Below are positions 53,349-60,286 of a stretch of DNA of 64,000 nt, one piece after another. The translations under genes and the position numbers were made by a program. Source of the stretch: Deinococcus sp. LM3. Lineage in GTDB: Bacteria; Deinococcota; Deinococci; Deinococcales; Deinococcaceae. Location: NCBI RefSeq assembly GCF_002017875.1, contig NZ_MUFV01000003.1:156001-220000 (forward strand), read 5' to 3'. The notes below the pieces were generated by a model. That model worked only from the letters and a program-made list of their open reading frames with translations. It did no database searches and was not told where the DNA came from. Every line of letters starts with the position of its first letter. The first letter of the stretch is position 1.

Positions 53349-53397
53349 ACGGACCTCCTTGGGTGGCCGCCCACGAACGGGTCGGCCCGAGTGAAGC

Positions 53398-53537
53398 TGA
53401 TACGGACTCCGATTGAATGGACTGCAAAGACCGTTCAATCCGAGCGAAGCGAGTAGGAGAAAAACGGGTTCCGGGCGTGGAGCTGGCAGATCGGTGGTGT
53501 TCCGATCTGTCAGCGAAACAGACGGCAGTCCGTATCA
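53398..53537 (+). repeat. TCA-flanked dispersed repeat, copy E
   Basis: 140 bp, left flank TGA (53398-53400), right flank TCA (53535-53537). Second hairpin CAGATCGG / CCGATCTG, a paired variant of the usual CAATCCGG / CCGGATTG. It lies within the polysaccharide operon, and the right TCA is the complement of the dehydratase stop. Confidence 0.9.
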
Positions 53538-54530
53538 GACGGCGTACAGGTCCGGGCGGTAATGGGCGAGGTTGGCGGGATCCAGGAACCAGCGACTGGT
53601 GATCGCCAGTCCGCCGTGCAGGGTGTGGCGCGGGTGCCAGCCGGTCAGGGCGCGCAGTTCGGAGCTGTCTCCGACCAGCCGCATGACCTCGGAGGCGTCC
53701 GGGCGGAGCCGCTGGGGATCCTGCTCGATCTCGACGTGCCGTTCCATCACGTCTGCGATGGCCTGCACGAGAGCCTGGACTGAGATCTCACTGCCGGTCC
53801 CGGTGTTCAACGTACGGCCGACCACCGCCGCAGCCGGGGCTGTTCCGACCGCGATGAACGACGCGACGGTGTCCTCCACGAAGTTGAAGTCACGGGTGGG
53901 TTTCAGCGCTCCGACGCGAATGACAGCCTGCCGCGCGGCGATCTGCGAGATCACCGTCGGGATGACCGCGCGCGCCGACTGACGCGGGCCGTACGTGTTG
54001 AAGGGCCGCAGGGTGACGACTGGCAGTCCGAAACTCAGGTGGTAACTCTCGACCAGTTTGTCCGCCGCGATCTTCGACGCGGCGTACGGCGACTGCGCCT
54101 GCAACGGATGCGTTTCGGCAATGGGAACGTGGCGGGCCGTGCCGTACACCTCGCTGGTGGACGTATGAATCAGGCGGGAGATGCCCAGGTCGCGCGCGGC
54201 CTCCAGGACGTTCAGGGTGCCGACCACGTTCGTCTGAACGTACGAGTGCGGTGCCCGGTACGAGTACGGAATGGCAATCAGCGCGGCGAGGTGGTACGCG
54301 ACCTCGCAGTCACGCAGGCATTCGCGCACCGACAGCGGGTCGCGGACATCCCCGAACGTCACCTCGACCTGCTCCCTGACGTCGGCGTTCAGGCGTTCGA
54401 GCCAGCCGAGCGATCCGAACGAGTTGTAAAGAACCATGGCCCGCACCCGGAACCCGGCGCGCACCAGACCCTCGACCAGATGTGAACCGATGAAACCTTC
54501 TGCACCGGTCACGGCAACGAGTGGGGTCAT
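53535..54530 (-). CDS. NAD-dependent 4,6-dehydratase, LegB-like
   Basis: A 331-residue extended SDR: VTGAEGFIGSHLVEGLV, VLYNSFGSLGWLE, a TSTSEVYGT motif (catalytic Thr/Ser), YAASKIAADKL and RPFNTYGPRQSARAVIP. The NSFGSxGWL segment is typical of the LegB branch of UDP-GlcNAc 4,6-dehydratases and GDP-mannose dehydratase relatives. It would supply a deoxy- or epimerised amino sugar. Its stop codon lies in repeat copy E. Confidence 0.82.
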   Translation of the reverse strand: MTPLVAVTGAEGFIGSHLVEGLVRAGFRVRAMVLYNSFGSLGWLERLNADVREQVEVTFGDVRDPLSVRECLRDCEVAYHLAALIAIPYSYRAPHSYVQTNVVGTLNVLEAARDLGISRLIHTSTSEVYGTARHVPIAETHPLQAQSPYAASKIAADKLVESYHLSFGLPVVTLRPFNTYGPRQSARAVIPTVISQIAARQAVIRVGALKPTRDFNFVEDTVASFIAVGTAPAAAVVGRTLNTGTGSEISVQALVQAIADVMERHVEIEQDPQRLRPDASEVMRLVGDSSELRALTGWHPRHTLHGGLAITSRWFLDPANLAHYRPDLYAV

Positions 54531-54637
54531 GCGGTCTCCTCCCTGACCTGCGCCGCAGGTCGCGTTCTTCCGGGCTGAACCCCGGTCCAGAGGGTCGGTG
54601 GGTCTGGGCGCGCTGCGCGCCGGGCAGGTCTGCCGCG

Positions 54638-56080
54638 TTACATGAGGTGCCTCACGTCCCGCACGGCCAGGACGGTCAGCAGGCTCAGGCTGACGGCGGC
54701 CGCCCCCGCGCCCAGCAGGTACGCCGTTTCAGGACCGGTCAGGAACAGCGCGCCCAGCTGCACCCCCACTGCCACTGTCCATGCGATCAGCACGCGGGGC
54801 AGCAGGCCAAAGTTGTTCAGCAGGCTGCTCAGCAGCAGGGACAGTGCCATCAGCAGGTGCCCGGCCAGTAACGGGACCGGCAGGGCCGTCATGCTCAGCG
54901 CCGCCGTCACGCCGCCGGCCGCGAGGTACGTCCCGGCAAGCAGCGCGAGGTACCGTCCCGCTCCGGCGCCCACCTGCCCCAGCGCGCCCCACACGATCCT
55001 CCCGATCGGATCGGGACGCTGCGCCTGAAGCCGCAGGTTGCGGTGCACCCGCGCGGTACTGAATTCCATGAATCCCAGGGTCAGCACCAGCGGCGCCAGA
55101 CTCCAGGACAGGCCGGTCAGGCCCGCGGCGTCCGGCGACAGGCCAGACAGCGGAAGCAGGAACACCAGCGACATGGCCGCCGCGCAGAGCCAGCCGTACA
55201 CGCAGTGCAGGCCCGCCTGCGTCCACGGCACCGGCCGCCAGGATCCCTGGACAGCGCCGGCCAGTCCGGCGTGCCGCGTGGCCTCCCAGGCGGCCAGGAG
55301 CGGTCCTCCCACCGCCAGCAGCAGCGTGATTGCCGGCACGGGTGGTAGGGGCAGCGCCGCCCAGGACAGGTCTGCCGCTCCTGGCCAGACCCGCGTAACG
55401 CCCAGCCATAGCAGCGCCGGGAGGCTGGCGGTCAGAAGCGTGACCTCCTGTCCCAGAACCAGCAGGGCGGTCGCAGCGGCCAGGTAGACCGACACGCTCA
55501 GCGCGGCCAGCGTGACCAGCGTGGGATCCTGCCCCAGCGCGGCCGCCAGCGCGAAGGCCAGCCCTCCGCCCAGCGCGGCGGCGGCCATGCCTGCCCGGCG
55601 CAGGCGCAGGGCGGCGACGGCCGGAGCGAAGGCCAGTCCCGTGAAGCCCACGTAGGCGACTCCCTGCATCCAGCCCCAACCGAACAGAGAGGCACTCAGC
55701 AGTCCCAGACCCGCGCCGTGAAACACGTCCGCAGCCGGCGCCAGGGCCAGCAGCGCCGGACTCCAGAGGGCTGGCAGCAGGTACAGGCCGCCGCGCAGCA
55801 GGCTCCTGACGGGCAGCGGGCGAGGCGCGGCCCGCACGACCGGCATACCGGGCGCCCGGTACGGCACCATGCCGTACAGCCGTTCGGCGCAGCTGAACAC
55901 GCTGACCTCTCCGTACCGCTGCTGCGCCAGGCTATCCGTCAGCCCCTCGGCTTCCAGGATGGCGGCGAGTTCCAGTGGTTGCACGGCGGCCGTGCAGGCG
56001 CTGTTCAGTTGCCGTGACAGCTGCGCGAGCGGTGAGGTGGACCGCTGCTCCGGTCCGGCGGCGCGAGTCATGCGCTCCAC
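54638..56080 (-). CDS. Polytopic membrane protein of the polysaccharide cluster
   Basis: A 480-residue protein. About 80 soluble residues (LEAEGLTDSLAQQRYGEVSVF) are followed by 10-12 hydrophobic segments. Size and position beside the PelF-like glycosyltransferase suggest the flippase/synthase partner (the PelG role), but I see no specific MATE-like motif and do not recognise the family. Its start overlaps the end of the glycosyltransferase gene by 13 nt. Confidence 0.65.
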   Translation of the reverse strand: MERMTRAAGPEQRSTSPLAQLSRQLNSACTAAVQPLELAAILEAEGLTDSLAQQRYGEVSVFSCAERLYGMVPYRAPGMPVVRAAPRPLPVRSLLRGGLYLLPALWSPALLALAPAADVFHGAGLGLLSASLFGWGWMQGVAYVGFTGLAFAPAVAALRLRRAGMAAAALGGGLAFALAAALGQDPTLVTLAALSVSVYLAAATALLVLGQEVTLLTASLPALLWLGVTRVWPGAADLSWAALPLPPVPAITLLLAVGGPLLAAWEATRHAGLAGAVQGSWRPVPWTQAGLHCVYGWLCAAAMSLVFLLPLSGLSPDAAGLTGLSWSLAPLVLTLGFMEFSTARVHRNLRLQAQRPDPIGRIVWGALGQVGAGAGRYLALLAGTYLAAGGVTAALSMTALPVPLLAGHLLMALSLLLSSLLNNFGLLPRVLIAWTVAVGVQLGALFLTGPETAYLLGAGAAAVSLSLLTVLAVRDVRHLM

Positions 56081-57528
56081 CTCCTGGCGGGTGCCAGCGC
56101 CGCCACCTGCGGGTAGATCAGGCGGTACACCTTCAGGAAACTGTCGAGCGTGAACTCGCTCAGCACCCGTTCGCGCGCCGCGTTGCCCAGGCGCGTGCGC
56201 AGGGGCGTGTCGCCCAGCAGTTGCAGGCTGGCGCGCGCCACGCCGGCCGGGTCGCGGGACGGCACGACCAGTCCGGTTTCCCCGATGGCCTCGGACACGC
56301 CGCCCACGTCGGTGGCGACCGTGGCGCGCCCGGCCGCCATCGCCTCGATCAACGTGTACGGAAAGCCCTCGGAGATGCTTGTCAGCGCGACCATATGCCC
56401 GGCGTGGTAGCCGGACACGACGTTCTCTATGCGACCCTCGAAGGCAGCCGCCCCCGTGAGTTTCAGGTCATTGATCAGAACCTGGCAGGAGCGGGCGTAT
56501 CCTTCGTTGCCGTGCGGGACGCTGCCGAACATCCGGAGCCGCGCGGACGGCAGGTGCTCGCGGACCATGCCGAACGCCCGGATCAACGTTTCCAGGTCTT
56601 TGAGAGGATCGATGCGGCCCACCCAGCTGATCGTCGGTTCGGTCGGTTCACTGAACGCCTGCGGGAATGCTGCCGGGTTCACGCCGTTGTACACCGCGTG
56701 AATCCGTTCTGGCGCGGCTCCCTGCTGACGCTCCCAGCGCTCGTTGTAGTGCGAGCCGGGCGTGATCAGGTCCGCCATCTGGTACGCGGCGGCGCTGAGC
56801 TGACTGTAAAAGCGCAGCAGGAACGACTTGAACGCCGGACTGTGCCCACTGAACCGCAGTTCCAGGTAGCGTTCGCGCAGGTAGATGCCGTGCTCGGTCA
56901 GGATGACCGGCGTGCCGTACGTCCACTTGCAGCCGAACGCGAGCAGCGGACTCAGCCCGTTCGAGGTGGCGTGGCACACCTGCGCCTGTGACGGCCGGCA
57001 CGACAGGGGCCGCAGGAAATGTTCCAGCCACGAGTGCGCCCGCAGCGCGTCGGCCAGCGTGGGTGGCAGCAGCAGGTCCCCGCTGCGCGGCTGGTGTTCC
57101 TGCGGCGCGCGGGCAGCGGCGCGCCACGCTTGGTACAGCTGCGTGGCGCGCTCACCGGTATCCAGGGCGCGCGACAGATCCCAGCGCTGCGCGTATTCGA
57201 ACAGCTTGCGCAGCGCGGCCAGGAACTGTGCCGGCCCGACTCCCGGTAGGAACAGGCTGTACAGCAGCTGCGCGTACCCGTCTCTCAGGTCGTGGTCACG
57301 TCCGGCGCTGCGCCGGGGTTGACCGGCCGCCCAGATGGGCACGCTGACCAGCTGGGAGACGTTGACCGGCAAGTCGTGATCCGAGCGGTGCAGCGGCTGA
57401 CCGCTGATGGCGTACACCTCGAACTGATGTTCTGGCAGACCAGCGATCAACTGATCACACCAAACACTCACGCCCCCCTGGGTGTGTGGATAGGTGCCCT
57501 CGCACAGCAACGCAATCTTCATGGACAT
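56068..57528 (-). CDS. pelF: PelF-like GT4 glycosyltransferase
   Basis: A 486-residue cytoplasmic glycosyltransferase. The opening LLCEGTYPHTQGGVSVWCDQLI is the signature of the PelF family (DUF3492 N-terminal region), and the C-terminal half has the GT4 donor site ISWVGRIDPLKDLETLI, GRIENV and SISEGFPYTLIEAMAAG. PelF polymerises UDP-activated amino sugars. The ATG at 57528 (GGGGGGCG upstream) is chosen; another lies two codons later. Confidence 0.85.
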   Translation of the reverse strand: MSMKIALLCEGTYPHTQGGVSVWCDQLIAGLPEHQFEVYAISGQPLHRSDHDLPVNVSQLVSVPIWAAGQPRRSAGRDHDLRDGYAQLLYSLFLPGVGPAQFLAALRKLFEYAQRWDLSRALDTGERATQLYQAWRAAARAPQEHQPRSGDLLLPPTLADALRAHSWLEHFLRPLSCRPSQAQVCHATSNGLSPLLAFGCKWTYGTPVILTEHGIYLRERYLELRFSGHSPAFKSFLLRFYSQLSAAAYQMADLITPGSHYNERWERQQGAAPERIHAVYNGVNPAAFPQAFSEPTEPTISWVGRIDPLKDLETLIRAFGMVREHLPSARLRMFGSVPHGNEGYARSCQVLINDLKLTGAAAFEGRIENVVSGYHAGHMVALTSISEGFPYTLIEAMAAGRATVATDVGGVSEAIGETGLVVPSRDPAGVARASLQLLGDTPLRTRLGNAARERVLSEFTLDSFLKVYRLIYPQVAALAPARRWSA

Positions 57529-57711
57529 TCGCCCCCCCGGGCCGAACCGGTGACCGGTCCGCACGCGTGAGCACGGCGGCACGGGTTGCCTGAAAGCCGC
57601 TCACATAGCCGCGACAGTACACAGGGGGGCGGCGCGGAGCCGTTTCATGCGGGTAGATGCCGTTACAGAAACGTTGCCGGGGGCGGGAGGGCGGGGCGTA
57701 ACGGGCGTGAT

Positions 57712-59124
57712 TCAGGGGCAGGTCTGGCGTAGGTAGCCAGACATGTTGGCGCCCACGAGATTCAGGTCCTTTTTCAACGAGTTGACACCCAGGCTGGTGA
57801 ACTGGGCGCAGTTGAGGCTCAGGCCCTGCTTGTACTCGACGTTTAGGGCCAGCTTGCCGCGCTTGGTGTACTCGGCGAGGGCGCCGCATTCGTTGTACTC
57901 CTGACACTGCTCGTTCAGGATGCCGTCGAACTTCTCGACCATCATCTGGCCGGTGCGGTCACGCAGCAGAATCTTGTCTGGGCCGTTCTTCTGGAAGACC
58001 GCCAGGCCGACGGCGTGGGCCTGATCGGCAACCCAGCCGTTGAAGTCGATCTGCTGCTGCGTGGTGATCAGGCCGCCGCGGACATTCTCGTCGTTCTGGA
58101 GGTTGTCAGGTTCGATGGCAGCAAAGCCCTTGTCGCGGCACATCTTGAAACGGTTCTGCAGGATCCTGGCGAGTACGGAGTTCGGCTTGAAAACGTCAGT
58201 CACGTCCAGGAAATACTCGGAGGGCCAGTCGGGGTCCTGCTGAATTTTCAGGTAGCTGGGGTACTGGGCAGAGTCCGGCCGGCCAGGCTCGTAGCTGCCG
58301 ACGTCCAGGTAACAGACGGTGTATAGGCCCTGCTGGTTGAGCTGCGCGACTTTTGCGGCCGACGCGGTGAATCCATCGATATCGATCAGTTGCACGCCGG
58401 CCGGAACGATGATATTCGAGTCGCTGTTCGCGCCGATCTGCCAGTCCCAGCTGACCTTACCCGTCGGTGGGGCCTTCACACCGGGAGTGGGGGTCGGGGC
58501 AGGTGCCGGAACCGGAGTGGGCGTGGGGGCCGGGACCGGCGCGGGGACTGGCGCAGGGGTCGGGGTTGGGACGGCTGTACCGGCGCGGTCGACAGTCAGG
58601 TAGTCGATGATCGCGGCACGCTGGGCACTCGCCTCGCCGTTGACCAGGACCAGCCGGACCGTATCGCCGGCATTCAGGGTTAACGTGCCGAGTGAAACAG
58701 GACCGTACGTGGTGCGGTTGAGGGTGGTGCGGGCAACCTCACGGCCGTTGACGCGCAGGGCGACAACCGGCGCGCCCTGGTAGCTCACGCCGCGCGCCTG
58801 CACCTTCACGGTGTTCGTGCCGGTTGTACCGGCCGGCAGGATGAAGCGTACGGCGGCGCCGCTGTCATCGAGCCGTGCGGCGCGGCCACCGCTGGCCGCC
58901 GGATCGCTAATGATGGTGGCGGCGCGGCCACCCGGCTCGATGACAGCGGCGGTCTGGAGGCCGGAATCCACGCCCACTTCTGCGGCCTCCGCCTCAAGGG
59001 CTGAGGTGGGTGGGGTCAGGGACACCGACGCGGTGGGTCCGGTTGAACCGCAGGAGGCCAGCAGGGTGCCGGTGAGTAGAAGAGCAGAAGGCCAGTGGCC
59101 GGGGAGCAGGGGGAGGGTTTTCAT
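57712..59124 (-). CDS. GH114 endo-alpha-1,4-polygalactosaminidase lipoprotein
   Basis: A 470-residue protein with a lipobox (LLASCGS). Residues 50-180 form a beta-sandwich of the CBM35/malectin style, followed by a Pro-Thr-Ala linker (about 185-220) and a GH114 catalytic domain: LIDIDGFTASAA, TVCYLDVGSYEPGRPD, SEYFLDVTD and GFAAIEPDNLQND with the likely catalytic Glu. GH114 enzymes cut alpha-1,4-galactosaminogalactan, which supports the polymer prediction for this cluster. Own promoter likely; 183-bp gap to the PelF gene. Confidence 0.85.
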   Translation of the reverse strand: MKTLPLLPGHWPSALLLTGTLLASCGSTGPTASVSLTPPTSALEAEAAEVGVDSGLQTAAVIEPGGRAATIISDPAASGGRAARLDDSGAAVRFILPAGTTGTNTVKVQARGVSYQGAPVVALRVNGREVARTTLNRTTYGPVSLGTLTLNAGDTVRLVLVNGEASAQRAAIIDYLTVDRAGTAVPTPTPAPVPAPVPAPTPTPVPAPAPTPTPGVKAPPTGKVSWDWQIGANSDSNIIVPAGVQLIDIDGFTASAAKVAQLNQQGLYTVCYLDVGSYEPGRPDSAQYPSYLKIQQDPDWPSEYFLDVTDVFKPNSVLARILQNRFKMCRDKGFAAIEPDNLQNDENVRGGLITTQQQIDFNGWVADQAHAVGLAVFQKNGPDKILLRDRTGQMMVEKFDGILNEQCQEYNECGALAEYTKRGKLALNVEYKQGLSLNCAQFTSLGVNSLKKDLNLVGANMSGYLRQTCP

Positions 59125-59473
59125 CGACGGTCAGCCTAGGGGTGACCGGCCGTTCATCTTGTTAAAAATCCGACAGGGACGCACAAACCCGGCTTCGGGG
59201 CTGAAATATGAGAGGCCGCTGTCAGCGTTCCTGATCCTCTGTGAGAAGACTGGTCGACCCGGTCATGGTGACTGTGCGGCTCGACTGCGGCTGGAGGCGC
59301 TTCGATCCCTTCTTGCCAGGAACTTCACAGGAGGATCAGGTCGGCATGGCGATTGACAGGTGCGGTATGTCAGCTCAAGGTGGCTGGGCATGACAGGCCG
59401 TATGGGAGGCGGGTACCGAGGTCACCGTAACAGGAGAGGACACTGCCAGAGTATGAGAAGTGTATATGAGGTC

Positions 59474-59613
59474 TCATACGGACTCCGATTGAATGGACTG
59501 CAAAGACCATTCAATCCGAGCGGATGCGAGTGGGAGCAGGGCGGGTTCCGGACGTGGAGCTGGCAATCCGGTGAAGTTCCGGATTGTCAGCGAAACAAAC
59601 GGAATCCGTATCA
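59474..59613 (+). repeat. TCA-flanked dispersed repeat, copy F
   Basis: 140 bp with TCA on both sides (59474-59476, 59611-59613); terminal inverted repeats TACGGACTCCG / CGGAATCCGTA; hairpins GATTGAATGG / CCATTCAATC and CAATCCGG / CCGGATTG both perfect. The best-preserved copy, suitable as reference. Confidence 0.92.
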
Positions 59614-59627
59614 TGCCTGATCTGAAA

Positions 59628-59767
59628 TCACACGGACTCCGATTGAATAGGCTGCAAAGCCCGCTGGGTCCGAGCGAAGCGAGTGGGAGCAAAACGCCCC
59701 TCCGGACGTGGAGCTGGCAATCCGGTGAAATTCCGGCTTGTTAGCGACATAAACGGAATCCGTATCA
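59628..59767 (+). repeat. TCA-flanked dispersed repeat, copy G
   Basis: 140 bp, TCA at 59628-59630 and 59765-59767, 14 bp after copy F in the same orientation. The first hairpin has lost pairing (GCCCGCTGGGTCC in place of the 3' arm); the second has one mismatch. Confidence 0.9.
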
Positions 59768-59820
59768 GTCGTCATTCTGGTCGACGCGCATGCCGGTAAC
59801 TGCGAGCGAAACGCTAAGCA

Positions 59821-59872
59821 CACTGCGTTTATCTTGTAGATAAACCGCGCGGAGCGCGGAGTAGAAACAGTG
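59821..59872 (+). ncRNA. Possible structured RNA, three-way junction
   Basis: Outer stem CACTG (59821-59825) / CAGTG (59868-59872); inside it a perfect 7-bp hairpin GTTTATC-TTGTA-GATAAAC (59827-59845) and a second CGCGC-GGA-GCGCG (59846-59858). Such nested perfect stems in 52 bases are unlikely by chance in non-coding DNA. It may be a small RNA, a recombination site or a decayed mobile-element end. No promoter was assigned. Confidence 0.3.
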
Positions 59873-59936
59873 CGTTGGAGTGGGCATGGAGAGGTTGTGG
59901 CGCTTTCCCGAAATCTCGCAATGGGAGCTTCAACGC

Positions 59937-60094
59937 TGATACGAACTCCGATTGAATGGCTTGCAAAGCCGCTGGGTACGAGCGGACTTGCAGAGCTTCG
60001 CACAAGAGCGAGTAGGAGCAGAACGCCCCTCCGGACGTGGAGTTGACAGATCGTTGGTGTTCCGATCTGTCAACGAAACAAACCAACTCTTACA
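59937..60094 (+). repeat. Dispersed repeat, copy H (diverged)
   Basis: About 158 bp, left flank TGA, right end degraded to CTTACA. An extra 18-20 bp lies near 59988-60008. The second hairpin is CAGATCG / CGATCTG, with paired changes relative to copy F. First hairpin arm lost as in copy G. Confidence 0.8.
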
Positions 60095-60118
60095 ATGCCC
60101 GCCGCGCCCATGCGAAGC

Positions 60119-60182
60119 GCTTCACTGCGGATGGATCCCGATTGACTGTCTTGCCGTTGCATCCGGGCAGCAGCGAGTGGTC
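60119..60182 (+). repeat. Relic of the dispersed repeat
   Basis: GATCCCGATTGACTGTCTTG, then CCGTTGCATCCGGGCAGC and AGCGAGTGG follow the left part of the repeat in order. Ends not recognisable. Confidence 0.4.
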
Positions 60183-60286
60183 TGTGTTCAGGCTAAGAGT
60201 CGTGGCGAATTCGATTTTTTCATTAAGAAAAAATAAACCTCCGTGAGGGTGCTGGATCAGCTGCGCACCTCCTGTGGAGGCGCGGT

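Larger units (their letters stand above)
59125..60286. other. 1.16-kb gene-free stretch with clustered repeats
   Basis: No gene seen. It contains repeat copies F, G and H, a relic at about 60119-60182, a possible three-way-junction fold at 59821-59872, an A/T hairpin TTTTTTC-ATTAA-GAAAAAA (60215-60233) and a short CCTCC-TGT-GGAGG hairpin (60268-60280) that could terminate the minus-strand gene ending at 60287. GC content is visibly lower than the rest of the window. The first 340 bases show no recognisable content. Confidence 0.6.

Noticed and set aside
53338..53352. GTATG preceded by AGGAGGTCC at the nucleotidyltransferase start, resembling a repeat edge
   Set aside because: Only the last 7-8 bases match the repeat terminus and the rest is an ordinary strong ribosome-binding site.
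53348..53438. N-terminal extension of the nucleotidyltransferase starting MNGLCSPFNRSPYQ
   Set aside because: The extension is repeat sequence; the same peptide start appears beside other copies, and AAGGAGG marks the ATG at 53348.
59160..59460. Transposase remnant in the gene-free island
   Set aside because: Short translated fragments look vaguely transposase-like, but no catalytic motif or continuous similarity could be supported.
33640..60094. CRISPR array
   Set aside because: The repeats are 137 bp, dispersed over kilobases, in both orientations and with terminal inverted repeats; there are no regular spacers or cas genes.
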